In this document: piece after piece, positions 33,321 to 41,771 of the stretch
How positions within the stretch are numbered: position 1 is the first letter of the stretch
How the letters are laid out: each line of letters starts with the position of its first letter
Program-made: the position numbers and the translations under genes
Assembly: GCA_031289615.1 (NCBI GenBank)
Contig: JAITPD010000059.1
Span: 1-46,756, forward strand
Direction of reading: 5' to 3'
Length of the DNA stretch: 46,756 bases
Origin: Lactobacillaceae bacterium
GTDB lineage: Bacteria > Bacillota > Bacilli > Lactobacillales > Lactobacillaceae
Notes under the pieces: generated by a model
What the model saw: only the letters and a program-made list of their open reading frames with translations
Database searches by the model: none
What the model was told of the DNA's origin: nothing

Positions 33321-35735
33321 TTAAACCACAATGCTTACCAACTTGCCTGGCACTGCAATCACCTTCTTTGGCTCAACACCAGTCAATTGCCGTTGCACAT
33401 TTTCATCAGCCAAAGCCGCCGCAATCATTTCTTCCTTTGAAGCATCCTTTGACAACTGCGCTTTTCCACGCAACTTACCATTGATTTGGAAGACAATCTC
33501 AACCGTATCCTCAACCAATTTGCTCTCATCGTAAGTTGGCCAAGTTGCCTTTTGCACCGAAGAATCCTTGTGGAAGAAGCTCCACAATTCCTCGCCCATG
33601 TGTGGTGCGACCGGATACAAAAGTTCGATGAAGCCTTCGATATACTCAACTGGCAAAACATCAGCCTTGTACGCTTCGTTCACAAAAATCATCAATTGCG
33701 AAATCGCCGTGTTAAAACGCATGTCAGCATAATGCTCTGAAACTTTTTTCACTGTCTCATTGTAAATCTTGTCGAGCTTGTGATCATTGACCGTTGTAAC
33801 GTGATCCCGCAGCTTTCCTTCGTCATCCACAATCAAACGCCAAACCCGGTCCAACCAACGACGCGAACCAGCCAAGCCATCTTCAGACCACGCAATCGAC
33901 TGCTCCAAAGGTCCCATAAACATTTCATACAAGCGCAAAGTATCTGCACCGTATTCGTTCACAACATCATCCGGATTAACCACGTTGCCCTTTGACTTCG
34001 ACATCTTCTCATGGTTTTCGCCAAGAATCATTCCTTGGTTCGCTAACTTTTGGAAAGGCTCCTTCGTCGAAACAATTCCTAGGTCAAAGAGAATCTTGTG
34101 CCAGAACCGTGCGTACAGCAAATGCAAAACGGCGTGCTCGGCTCCACCAACGTACAAATCAACATTTTGCCAATACTTTTCGACTTCTGGATCAACCATC
34201 GCTTTGTCGTTATGTGGATCCATATAACGCAAATAATACCAAGATGAACCAGCCCATTGCGGCATCGTGTTGGTCTCGCGCTTACCGTGACGACCATTTC
34301 CATCCGTCACATTCAGCCATTCTTCCATGTTAGCCAAAGGTGATTCACCCGTCCCAGAAGGCATAATATTATCTGTCTCTGGCAATCGCAATGGCAATTC
34401 GTCCTCAGGCACCAAAGTCTTCGTTCCGTCATCCCAGTTAATCACAGGAATTGGTTCACCCCAATAACGTTGCCGTGAGAAAATCCAATCGCGCAAACGA
34501 TAATTCACTTGCTGATGCCCAACATTCTTTTCTTCAAGCCACGCAATCGCCTTTTGAATTCCGTCTTCTTTATTCAAACCATCCAAAAAGTCAGAGTTAA
34601 TGTGCAAACCGTCACCACTGTACACAGCTTCAGAAATATCACCACCTTCAATGACTTGGCGAATTGGCAAATCGTACTTATGCGCAAATTCATAGTCACG
34701 CGTGTCATGCGCTGGAACGGCCATAATTGCACCCGTTCCATATGAAGCCAAAACGTAATCACCAATCCAAACGGGAACCTTTTCGCCATTAATTGGATTA
34801 ATCGCATAACTTCCAGTGAAGACCCCAGACTTGTCTTTATTCAAATCTGTTCGTTCCAAATCTGACTTTGAAGCAATTGCCTTTTTGAATTCAGCCACTG
34901 CCTCAGCTTGTTCGGGCGTTACGATTTCATCAACCAATTCGTGCTCCGGAGCCAAAACCATGTAAGTCGCTCCAAACAAAGTGTCCGCCCGAGTTGTAAA
35001 GACTTCAACCTTGGCATCTTTTCCATCAATTGCAAAATCAACTGCAGCACCAATTGAACGGCCAATCCAGTTCCGTTGTTGTTCCTTAATTGCATCTGGC
35101 CAATCAAGATCATCCAAATCTTCTAGCAAACGATCTGCATACGCCGTGATCTTCAAAACCCATTGACGCATTGGCACACGATAAACTGGATAATCACCAC
35201 GTTCGGTCTTACCATTGATAATTTCTTCATTGGCAACCACTGTCCCACCGTTGTAATCAGGCGCCCAGTTGACCATAATCTCGTCTTCGTAAGCCAAGCC
35301 CTTTTTATAGAGTTGCTCAAAAATCCACTGCGTCCACTTGTAATACTTTGGATCAGTAGTATTGACTTCGCGTGACCAGTCATATGAAAGGCCCAATGAC
35401 TTCATTTGTCGGCGGAAATTTTTCACGTTCGTCGCAGTCACGTCTTTTGGATTAGCACCAGTCTTGATAGCGTAATCTTCTGTTGGCAACCCAAAGGCAT
35501 CAAAGCCCATTGGGTGCAAAACGTTGAACCCTTGCATCCGCTTCATTCGCGCTACAATGTCAGTTGCAGTATAACCTTCTGGATGACCAACGTGTAGCCC
35601 TTGTCCAGATGGAAATGGAAACATATCTAGCACATAATACTTTGGCTTAGATTGATCCGTTGATGTTTTAAAAGTTTGATTTTCGTCCCAAAAATGTTGC
35701 CACTTTTTTTCGACTTCTTTATGTTGGTATGCCAT
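33321..35735 (-). CDS. leuS: Leucyl-tRNA synthetase
   Basis: 804 residues, normal bacterial length. Class I signature H-V-G-H at 48-51 in '[12 protein letters not shown]' and K-M-S-K-S at 577-581 are intact; the CP1 editing region (about 220-420) contains the conserved 'TTRADTLFG' and '[15 protein letters not shown]'. Charges tRNA-Leu in the cytoplasm. Start at the ATG at 35735 with GAGGAT nine bases upstream; five extra codons upstream are not needed. The 5' leader is short and has no T-box, unlike many Gram-positive leuS genes. Divergent from the PAP2 gene. Confidence 0.98.
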   Translation of the reverse strand: MAYQHKEVEKKWQHFWDENQTFKTSTDQSKPKYYVLDMFPFPSGQGLHVGHPEGYTATDIVARMKRMQGFNVLHPMGFDAFGLPTEDYAIKTGANPKDVTATNVKNFRRQMKSLGLSYDWSREVNTTDPKYYKWTQWIFEQLYKKGLAYEDEIMVNWAPDYNGGTVVANEEIINGKTERGDYPVYRVPMRQWVLKITAYADRLLEDLDDLDWPDAIKEQQRNWIGRSIGAAVDFAIDGKDAKVEVFTTRADTLFGATYMVLAPEHELVDEIVTPEQAEAVAEFKKAIASKSDLERTDLNKDKSGVFTGSYAINPINGEKVPVWIGDYVLASYGTGAIMAVPAHDTRDYEFAHKYDLPIRQVIEGGDISEAVYSGDGLHINSDFLDGLNKEDGIQKAIAWLEEKNVGHQQVNYRLRDWIFSRQRYWGEPIPVINWDDGTKTLVPEDELPLRLPETDNIMPSGTGESPLANMEEWLNVTDGNGRHGKRETNTMPQWAGSSWYYLRYMDPHNDKAMVDPEVEKYWQNVDLYVGGAEHAVLHLLYARFWHKILFDLGIVSTKEPFQKLANQGMILGENHEKMSKSKGNVVNPDDVVNEYGADTLRLYEMFMGPLEQSIAWSEDGLAGSRRWLDRVWRLIVDDEGKLRDHVTTVNDHKLDKIYNETVKKVSEHYADMRFNTAISQLMIFVNEAYKADVLPVEYIEGFIELLYPVAPHMGEELWSFFHKDSSVQKATWPTYDESKLVEDTVEIVFQINGKLRGKAQLSKDASKEEMIAAALADENVQRQLTGVEPKKVIAVPGKLVSIVV

Positions 35736-35866
35736 GTTTTTTATCCTCACTTAATTAGTACACTTTATCAGAAAAACGGGTATTTTTCAACGTCCAGCAC
35801 CCACAGACACCCCAATTTTGTGATAAGATAGATAGCATAATTTCTTTTAGTAAGGAGGAACCCCTG

Positions 35867-36526
35867 ATGCGTAAATTTGACTACTTGCAAATCGGCCTAG
35901 CACTCACCGGCCTTTTCGTCTTTTTAGTCCTCGCAATTGGCGTTTATTTTCATCTTCCATACATCAATTGGATCGATCACATCGGCTTTGTGGTGATTCG
36001 CGAACCTGTCAGTGAAGAACGGACTTGGTTCTTCCGCAATATTACCCGTGCTGGAAATCCAACTTGGACTGCCTTTGTGGCGATCATTGCCTTTATCATC
36101 GCGATCATTGCTAAAAAATATGATATTGCTGTCTTTTTGATTGTTAACGTTGGAATCTTTGGTCTCGGTACCATGACAGTGCTCAAAAACTTCTTTCAAC
36201 GGCCTCGCCCTAGCATTGTCCATCTCGTCAATGAAGGTGGTTACTCGTTTCCATCCGGTCATGCGCTTAATTCCATTCTGCTGTACGGCTCGCTGATAAT
36301 TTTGGTGCATTACTATATCAACAATGATTCGATTCGCTATACTTTTTTGACATTGCTGTCGAGTTTGATTATTGCGATTCCAATGAGCCGGGTCTATCTT
36401 GGCGTTCATTATCTGACTGATGTTCTTGCTGGAATGGCGCTCGGTGGCTTCTTCTTGATCATGTCCAAAGAATTTATCTTTAAATACAAAACTCGTGAGG
36501 TCTTTGAAAATGCGCAAAACTCATAA
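35867..36526 (+). CDS. PAP2-family membrane phosphatase
   Basis: 219 residues, six predicted helices. All three acid-phosphatase motifs are present: K107-x6-R-P ('KNFFQRPRP'), P-S-G-H at 129-132, and S-R-x5-H-x3-D at 174-185 ('SRVYLGVHYLTD'). Members dephosphorylate lipid pyrophosphates such as undecaprenyl pyrophosphate, or phosphatidylglycerol phosphate, on the outer membrane face. AAGGAGG lies eight bases before the ATG. The last 17 bases overlap the next gene, so the pair is an operon. Confidence 0.92.
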   Translation: MRKFDYLQIGLALTGLFVFLVLAIGVYFHLPYINWIDHIGFVVIREPVSEERTWFFRNITRAGNPTWTAFVAIIAFIIAIIAKKYDIAVFLIVNVGIFGLGTMTVLKNFFQRPRPSIVHLVNEGGYSFPSGHALNSILLYGSLIILVHYYINNDSIRYTFLTLLSSLIIAIPMSRVYLGVHYLTDVLAGMALGGFFLIMSKEFIFKYKTREVFENAQNS

Positions 36527-37025
36527 TTTAGCTCAAATCACAATTGATGAATATTTGCATGTCGGCGATACAGCCATTGATGCGACAATTAAGGCTGGCG
36601 ACGTGACGCGCTTTCTAGCCAGTCGTGTCGGTGACGGTGGCCATGTGATGTCGTTTTCAGATCAAAAAGGTGAGATTGATGAAATGGCGACATCGCTCTT
36701 TTTGAGTGGGCTGACTGCGCGCGTTGAGCCGATTGAGAAAAATTTCACCGAGATTCCAAAATACCTTGATCCAAATGAACCAATTGCAGTAATTTTGTTC
36801 CAGGTTGATGAGCAGATGAATCCTGATGAACTGGTTGCGACAGTGAAGCAAGTTCAGCTCTATCTGCGTTCGCATGGCTTAATTGTGTTTGACGGACTTG
36901 CGACTGACCCAGCGATTGTAGCGGCTCGCGAATATGCCAAAACGCTCAATCCTGAATCATATGCGGTGCGCCAGTTCGACGACGTACTGAGTAACGAAAC
37001 GGCCTTGTTGATTCAAAGAATGTAA
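36510..37025 (+). CDS. MnmM/YtqB-like SAM methyltransferase with degenerate motif I
   Basis: 171 residues. The pattern 'AIDATIKAGDVTRFLASRVG..GHVMSFSDQ' aligns with the start of YtqB/MnmM proteins ('VDAT.GNG.DT.FLA..VG..G.V..FD.Q'), which methylate the wobble uridine of tRNA, and the downstream size and strand order fit. However the G-N-G of the SAM-binding loop is replaced by K-A-G (residues 28-30), so activity is open. Start at the ATG at 36510 with GTGAGGT eight bases upstream, inside the end of the PAP2 gene; a GTG at 36495 is less likely. Followed by a strong terminator. Confidence 0.72.
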   Translation: MRKTHNLAQITIDEYLHVGDTAIDATIKAGDVTRFLASRVGDGGHVMSFSDQKGEIDEMATSLFLSGLTARVEPIEKNFTEIPKYLDPNEPIAVILFQVDEQMNPDELVATVKQVQLYLRSHGLIVFDGLATDPAIVAAREYAKTLNPESYAVRQFDDVLSNETALLIQRM

Positions 37026-37069
37026 AAAATATTTTGGACTATCTCTTGCTACTATGTTGAGGTATCGCA

Positions 37070-37107
37070 AAGGCAGAAGTTAGTCCTAGGATTAACTTCT
37101 GCCTTTA
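37070..37107 (+). terminator. Rho-independent terminator (copy of the toxin-locus terminator)
   Basis: AAGGCAGAAGTTA and TAACTTCTGCCTT pair around a ten-base loop with CCTAGG. The same sequence recurs at 40470-40507 after the small peptide gene. Here it ends the PAP2/MnmM-like operon. Confidence 0.85.
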
Positions 37108-37127
37108 TATTTGTATTTAATTTCAAT

Positions 37128-37193
37128 AAAAAGCCCTTCCGGTGACACGGAAGGACTCGAAAGATGTGAATTTATCACAACATAATTAATATG
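37128..37193 (-). ncRNA. Antitoxin-like small RNA, copy 1 (partly decayed)
   Basis: Minus-strand unit: extended -10 TGTTACAAT (37199-37207), then about 65 bases ending in a CCTTCCGTGTCACCGGAAGG terminator and TTTTT. Its inner TTTATCACA has lost the TCCTCACA of the other copies. Confidence 0.55.
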
Positions 37194-37257
37194 CTTTAAT
37201 TGTAACATACCCATCTAAATTTAAAAACATATTTTTGCAATTCAACCATGACAAAAT

Positions 37258-37322
37258 AAAAGCCCTTCCGGTAGCACGGAAGGCCTCAAAAGGTGTGAAT
37301 TCCTCACAACCTAATTACTATG
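37258..37322 (-). ncRNA. Antitoxin-like small RNA, copy 2
   Basis: Minus-strand unit with extended -10 TGTTATACT (TATACT at 37328-37333) and terminator CCTTCCGTGCTACCGGAAGG followed by TTTT. The body GTTGTGAGGAATTCACACC can fold into a small hairpin and is nearly the same as in copy 3. Confidence 0.6.
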
Positions 37323-37348
37323 TTTAAAGTATAACATATCCATCTACA

Positions 37349-37382
37349 TCAAAAGGTACTTCCTAAACTAATGAAGTGCCTT
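37349..37382 (-). terminator. Rho-independent terminator
   Basis: AGGTACTTC and GAAGTGCCT pair with one mismatch around nine bases, with TTTT on the minus strand. Ends the BspA-type gene at 37395. Confidence 0.65.
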
Positions 37383-37394
37383 CAAATTTTTAAA

Positions 37395-39998
37395 TTACTT
37401 TTCAATTTGAACAACTTCCAAAAACTTAATATTTTGACCATTTTTCCCACGCGCCGTGATCTTGAATCCGCCAACTTGCATCGTATCTCCGGCCTTAAAG
37501 TCAGGATGCTCTTGTTGAAGATAATTGAGTAAATGCGCATGCTTATGCACTTCAAAATCACGAATCCGTGTATCGAAATAATTGTCAAAGTAACCCAGCG
37601 TCGCCCATTTATTTACAAAATAATGCGTAATCCCATCCCCATCAGTTTCAAGCTCAGCAATCCACCGGTCACGCCAATACCAAAGAGCTCCCAGAATTCC
37701 TAGTACAATTGCTGCTAACAGGCCTCCCAACCATGGCAAGCCGCCAGTTTCTTGTTCATCTTGTTCGTCGGCAACTTCGTCAGCATTATCAGTTGTTGCA
37801 TCATCCGTTGCTATGACCTCTTTGCTTTTTGCAGGAGTAGTAGCACTAGCACCGTCAATTCCTTGCCCTGGTGCTATTCCCACAACTGGAATCGCTACAA
37901 AAGGAACTACGCCTAGATTTTGCCCAACAGTTGCTGGCGAACCAACGGCTGGGTTTTGAAGCATATTTGACGTTGGAGATGGGGTTCGCGCTTGCCTTGG
38001 CGTTTGCACCGCACCATTTGACCCATTTGACCCATTTGACCCATCTTCAGAATATGTCACAACAATCGTCGAATCAGCATCGTTCGCATTAATCTTTTTA
38101 GCTTCAATCCTAGTTTGGTCCGCATGCCAGCCATTAATATTTGGTGAATCCACCGCCTTTGTTTCTAACGTTGGCAAATCCCAAGCTACCGTGACCGCTC
38201 CCGTCACTCGATCAGTGTGTACAACCCCAGTAAAATGCAAGCTTTGGACATTCACCGCAGCAATTTGCTTTCCATTTTCATCTTCATAACGAATTGTCTG
38301 CTTGATGTCTTTAGTAATACTCTTAGAATCAACACCATGCTTCATATAAACATTGATTGTCGCAGCACTAAACACCCCATTTGGATAGCCATTATCCGCT
38401 TTGACAAATGTATATCCAAGAGCTTCCAGTGCTTTCAATTTCGTATCGGAAAACTTATAACTGACATCTTCTTCGCCCGTTAGATTTTCTGTATCAATAA
38501 TCTGCTTTGCTAATGAAGGTTCATCAAGATCTAGATAATTAACAGTCACCGTCACGTCAGCCAACGGAGCGGCCTGCCAAACATACGTATCAGAAATACC
38601 ACTATTATTATGATGCAGAACCATCTGGGCAGCCGTTCGCTCAATTCCTTGTGGATGATGTGCGTCTCCGTTACCAACTAATCGCCACTTATCTGAATTC
38701 GTTTTATACTTTCGATCAAACTGTGTCCCAACTACCGGGTTCGGCAATTCCGTACCATAGTTCAGCTGAAAATCTGGCCCAAGAATCAATTTCCATAACG
38801 AACTACATCCGGCAAACATACTATATTCTATAAACACTGCATTTTTAGAATCCCACTTACTTAGATCAAGCTGTTCTATACTGCTACATCCTTTAAAGAG
38901 GTGCATCATATTCATGACTTTATTTGTGACCCAACCACTCACATCAATTTGTTTTAAGTTACTACACCCTCTAAACATTGCTTGCATGCTTAGTACATCA
39001 GAAGTATCCCAGCGGCTCACGTCAATCTTGGTCAGTCCTGTACAACCTGCAAATATTCCTCCCAGATCTGTGGCTTTTGCAGTGTTCCACTTACTCACAT
39101 CTAAACTGGTCAACTGGCTACAATCTTCAAACATACCGTTGATCTGTTGCGCATCATATAAATTCCATTTACTAACATCCAAAGTTTGCAACGATGAACA
39201 CTTATAAAACATCGCCGACGCATACTGCACACTTTGCATATCAAAATTGCTTACATCTAGTGATTTCAAAGCTGAACACCATGAAAACATGGCTGACATA
39301 TCCCTAACATGCTTGGTATCAAATTTACTAACATCCAGAGATTTCAAAGCCGGACATTCCGCAAACATTTGCGCCATAAATTCCACATTTTTAGTATTAA
39401 ATTTGCTAACGTCCACTGATTGCAAAGATGTGCATTCTAAAAACAAATGACTCATATCTTCCGCATTTGAAGTATCAAAACTACTTAGGTCAAGTGAGTC
39501 CAAACTTGAACACGTGGAAAACATGAAGTTCATGTCTTTGCCATTGCTTGTATTAAATGAACTCAGATCAAGTGACTTAAGAGACCGGCAATCAATGAAC
39601 ATGGCACTGAAATCTTTCGTACGAGAAACATCTAAATTCTCCAAATGATCAATCGTTTTACAATTCTCAAGACCTGCGAACATACTACTTGCATTTATAT
39701 TTGCGACCACCCCTGGCTTAATCGTAACTGCAATAACATCTTTTTTGATGGCATCTTCTGTCCATGGACGATCGGTTCCCAGCGTTCCCTTCACGCCATT
39801 ACTAGGTTTAATTGTTAAAATATCATTCGTAACGTCCCAATCACAAGTACCTGAAACGCCATTGTGATTAGCTGCCTGCGCTATTCCTTGCCAATTCTGC
39901 ACAATTGTCGTCGTTGTTGGCACCAATAAGCCAGCAAATAAGACTCCTAAAAGCATCATTGCTTGCATTATCCGTTTTTTAATATTATGAACTACCAT
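37395..39998 (-). CDS. BspA-type LRR surface protein with shared TM/cytoplasmic tail
   Basis: 867 residues. Signal peptide ends I-A-Q-A, near the same motif as in the 28.6-kb paralogue. Residues about 115-400 are regular DUF285/BspA-like leucine-rich repeats ('LDVSKFDTK.V..MSAMF..CSAL'). A Y-V-W-Q motif, a MucBP-like domain ('VTVNYLDLDEPS...INVYMKHG') and a second mucin-binding-like domain ('IKQTIRYEDENGKQI') follow, then a repeated G-S-N linker and an acidic stretch. One membrane helix (753-775), then the C-terminal domain (776-867: 'HYF.NKW.TLGYF.NYF', 'EVHKHAHLL', 'PDF.AGD'). The start ATG at 39998 abuts GGAG; AAAGG further upstream may be the real ribosome site. Flanked by ~100-base direct repeats of the toxin-locus type. 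Confidence 0.9.
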   Translation of the reverse strand: MVVHNIKKRIMQAMMLLGVLFAGLLVPTTTTIVQNWQGIAQAANHNGVSGTCDWDVTNDILTIKPSNGVKGTLGTDRPWTEDAIKKDVIAVTIKPGVVANINASSMFAGLENCKTIDHLENLDVSRTKDFSAMFIDCRSLKSLDLSSFNTSNGKDMNFMFSTCSSLDSLDLSSFDTSNAEDMSHLFLECTSLQSVDVSKFNTKNVEFMAQMFAECPALKSLDVSKFDTKHVRDMSAMFSWCSALKSLDVSNFDMQSVQYASAMFYKCSSLQTLDVSKWNLYDAQQINGMFEDCSQLTSLDVSKWNTAKATDLGGIFAGCTGLTKIDVSRWDTSDVLSMQAMFRGCSNLKQIDVSGWVTNKVMNMMHLFKGCSSIEQLDLSKWDSKNAVFIEYSMFAGCSSLWKLILGPDFQLNYGTELPNPVVGTQFDRKYKTNSDKWRLVGNGDAHHPQGIERTAAQMVLHHNNSGISDTYVWQAAPLADVTVTVNYLDLDEPSLAKQIIDTENLTGEEDVSYKFSDTKLKALEALGYTFVKADNGYPNGVFSAATINVYMKHGVDSKSITKDIKQTIRYEDENGKQIAAVNVQSLHFTGVVHTDRVTGAVTVAWDLPTLETKAVDSPNINGWHADQTRIEAKKINANDADSTIVVTYSEDGSNGSNGSNGAVQTPRQARTPSPTSNMLQNPAVGSPATVGQNLGVVPFVAIPVVGIAPGQGIDGASATTPAKSKEVIATDDATTDNADEVADEQDEQETGGLPWLGGLLAAIVLGILGALWYWRDRWIAELETDGDGITHYFVNKWATLGYFDNYFDTRIRDFEVHKHAHLLNYLQQEHPDFKAGDTMQVGGFKITARGKNGQNIKFLEVVQIEK

Positions 39999-40032
39999 CT
40001 CCTTTGATCCTTTCTATTTGCTGATTTTTTAT

Positions 40033-40049
40033 ACATACAAATTGTATGT
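40033..40049. promoter_or_regulatory. ACATACAAATTGTATGT palindrome upstream of the BspA-type gene
   Basis: Perfect 8-base arms around one base, 35-50 bases before the start codon at 39998. Either an operator or a 5' UTR hairpin. The rest of 39999-40250 is AT-rich and shows no other feature I can support. Confidence 0.35.
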
Positions 40050-40259
40050 TTTAATTTTGAAATAAATGTGAATATTGTTCGCTTATTTGTGACTTATTTA
40101 TGAACGCCGAATCGTTTAATTTCATCAATTATTTTAATTTCGCCTGTTAAATAAAATGTCTTTTTTCATAATTTCTCGGGCCACTACTGGGTTTGTAGAT
40201 GATATTCGTGAAAAAGAAGAGTTGCATCAAAAAGACGGTCACATTTGGTTCAAATTTCT

Positions 40260-40268
40260 TGCTAAAAT
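40260..40268 (+). promoter_or_regulatory. Extended -10 promoter of the small peptide gene
   Basis: TGCTAAAAT (extended -10) predicts transcription from about 40275. No good -35 is seen. The 5' leader then forms a GGGTGT...ACACCC hairpin (40278-40295) beside the ribosome site. Confidence 0.5.
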
Positions 40269-40316
40269 AGACAACGAGGGTGTGAGATTGACACCCGTGG
40301 AGGGAGGTGGATTTCT

Positions 40317-40430
40317 CTGATAGATTTTATATCTGTACTGCAGCAACTACAGGTCTGGCTATGGGATGTCAACGTCTCCCTAGCCACAATCTTGTTGCAG
40401 AAGTACTTTGATGACGATGACCATCGTTAA
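40317..40430 (+). CDS. Putative type I toxin, 37-residue hydrophobic peptide with CTG start
   Basis: A GGAGGTG ribosome site at 40303-40309 lies seven bases before a CTG that opens a 38-codon frame ending TAA at 40430. The peptide begins (M/L)IDFISVLQQLQ, has a hydrophobic middle (VWLWDVNVSLATILL) and a charged tail KYFDDDDHR, the build of Fst/Ldr-like membrane toxins, although it lacks the proline of that family. There is no ATG, GTG or TTG in this frame near the ribosome site; ATT at 40311 is the only other option. A strong terminator follows at 40470-40507. Minus-strand small RNAs downstream are complementary to its ribosome site and start. A competing 34-codon frame from GTG at 40307 overlaps the ribosome site and has no toxin-like features. 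Confidence 0.6.
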   Translation: MIDFISVLQQLQVWLWDVNVSLATILLQKYFDDDDHR

Positions 40431-40469
40431 AAGTACAAGTACCTCGTTGTAGCAAATGGGGGTAACGCA

Positions 40470-40507
40470 AAGGCAGAAGTTAGTCCTAGGATTAACTTCT
40501 GCCTTTA
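40470..40507 (+). terminator. Rho-independent terminator of the toxin mRNA
   Basis: AAGGCAGAAGTTA pairs with TAACTTCTGCCTT. Same sequence as at 37070-37107. Confidence 0.85.
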
Positions 40508-40526
40508 TATTTGTACTTAATTTCAA

Positions 40527-40593
40527 TAAAAAAGCCCTTCCGGTAGCACGGAAGGACTCAAAAGGTGTGAATTCCTCACAACTTCATATCTGT
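40527..40593 (-). ncRNA. Antitoxin-like small RNA, copy 3
   Basis: The clearest promoter of the four: TTGTCA (40623-40628), 17-base spacer, TATACT (40600-40605) with an extended TGT, all on the minus strand. The RNA of about 65 bases ends in CCTTCCGTGCTACCGGAAGG and six T. It shares AGGTG...ATTCCTC...ATATCTGTA blocks with the toxin 5' region. Confidence 0.7.
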
Positions 40594-40640
40594 AGTTACA
40601 GTATAACATGTCTATTTTCGGTTGACAAATTTTTCTAAAA

Positions 40641-40704
40641 TAAAAAGTCCTTCCGGTGACACGGAAGGACTTAAGGAGGTGAATTCCTCAGATTTTATAT
40701 CAGC
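40641..40704 (-). ncRNA. Antitoxin-like small RNA, copy 4 (complementary to toxin ribosome site)
   Basis: Minus strand; -10 TATACT at 40711-40716, terminator CCTTCCGTGTCACCGGAAGG with TTTTT. Its template holds GGAGGTGAATTCCTC (40675-40689) and AGATTTTATATC (40690-40701). The toxin mRNA holds GGAGGTGGATTTCTC (40303-40317) and the identical AGATTTTATATC (40322-40333). The RNA can therefore pair with the toxin ribosome site and first codons, with a four-base bulge between the two blocks. Confidence 0.72.
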
Positions 40705-40834
40705 AAATAAAGTATAGCATATCCATCCAGATCATAAAACCAATTTACTAACTTTTACTCCGCCAACAAAAATTCAGATACTGCCACATTTCCTATTTTA
40801 AAATCCACTAACTTCTAGTACAATTATCTATGTA

Positions 40835-40868
40835 AAACAAAAGGCGGTAACTTCTGACGGCCACCGCC
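40835..40868 (-). terminator. Rho-independent terminator
   Basis: GGCGGT and ACCGCC pair around 14 bases, followed by TTTTGTTTT on the minus strand. It is the second possible stop for the surface operon. Confidence 0.6.
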
Positions 40869-40900
40869 ATTTGTTCAAATTGTTCCGCACTACTTAGGGG

Positions 40901-40937
40901 AAACTACTTCTTGATACTATCTTGAAGTAGTTTTTTT
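40901..40937 (+). terminator. Rho-independent terminator (T run on plus strand)
   Basis: AAACTACTTC pairs with GAAGTAGTTT around 13 bases, followed by seven T. On the plus strand no gene is seen upstream except the small-RNA region; a plus-strand transcript from a TACAAT at about 40819-40824 would be only ~110 bases long, so an unlisted small RNA is possible. It can also fold in minus-strand transcripts. Confidence 0.6.
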
Positions 40938-40994
40938 ATCTCCAGAGCCTAGCAAAAAAGTCCAGCCAATCACCCGGCCGAACTCCACATAAAT

Positions 40995-41693
40995 CTACTT
41001 CTGTTTTGACATCCACCCCAGCAACTTTTGGTCCCAGCCGTAGCGCATCGTCACCCGCATAAATACATACGTCATCAAGTAAGTCAGCACCGCATCGCCC
41101 ACCGCATGTTGGTGCAATGTGAATGTTGCTAGCGAAACCACCAGACCCATCACGATCAGCACCGCCTTTTTCCACGTCATGCCTTTTTGCATCAATGGAA
41201 ACAGCACCAGCATCGACGCCCAGAAGTTATGGTAACTCGGCCATGAACCCCAGACGTTTGCTGAGTTGTGCGCTAGATGATAAATGTTTTCATAGAACGG
41301 GGCATTGTGCGCCAAAGTTGCAATGTTGCCGTTTAAGAAATCCAGCTCGACCGTTGTTGTCGGGAAAACTGCGTAGATAATCGAAGCAATGACGTACATC
41401 AACAACGAAACCACGATATACTTTGCAACCGCGCGCCGACCCAGCGCCCAATACAGCAAGATCGGCACAAGAATAAACCAGTAATATGGCCACAGCATGT
41501 AGTATGGAAATAGCCACGAAATCCACGGCATCACCCGATCAATCCCAAGTTGCAAGTTCCACGTATTGCTCAGGCCCCACAGCTGCCCAAAATAAGACCC
41601 CACAAAAAAGTATGAGATCGTTTCTAGGATATAGATGATAAAATTCATCAAAATTAACTTCGGCCAACTAAACCGTAATTTGCTTGTCTGCAT
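40995..41693 (-). CDS. PAP2-like membrane enzyme, PSYH variant (last gene of surface operon)
   Basis: 232 residues, about six helices. It has 'FPTTT' (110-114), P-S-Y-H (152-155) in place of P-S-G-H, and H196-x3-D200 ('HQHAVGD'), an arrangement like the PAP2_3/Aur1-type phosphotransferase branch rather than the classical phosphatase at 35867. No K-x6-R-P motif is seen. It may move a phospho-headgroup or act on a lipid carrier at the outer face of the membrane. TGGAGC is nine bases before the ATG at 41693. It follows the glycine-rich gene by 78 bases on the same strand and ends the cluster. Confidence 0.78.
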   Translation of the reverse strand: MQTSKLRFSWPKLILMNFIIYILETISYFFVGSYFGQLWGLSNTWNLQLGIDRVMPWISWLFPYYMLWPYYWFILVPILLYWALGRRAVAKYIVVSLLMYVIASIIYAVFPTTTVELDFLNGNIATLAHNAPFYENIYHLAHNSANVWGSWPSYHNFWASMLVLFPLMQKGMTWKKAVLIVMGLVVSLATFTLHQHAVGDAVLTYLMTYVFMRVTMRYGWDQKLLGWMSKQK

Positions 41694-41715
41694 AATAATT
41701 GCTCCAAAAATTGTT

Positions 41716-41760
41716 TACTCATTATGTAATAGCGCTTGCTGCCTGAGTTCAAATGCCAAA
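41716..41760 (-). repeat. Duplicated spacer, copy 1
   Basis: About 45 bases with TGAGTTCAAATGCCAAACG and TAATAGCGCTTGC match 42935-42976. Each copy lies after a glycine-rich gene, so gene plus spacer were duplicated as a unit. Confidence 0.65.
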
Positions 41761-41771
41761 CGGTTTTACAC

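Noticed and set aside
35924-36517. 197-codon minus-strand frame across the PAP2 gene
   Set aside because: It is the antisense shadow of a gene with all three PAP2 motifs, has no ribosome site and shows no protein features.
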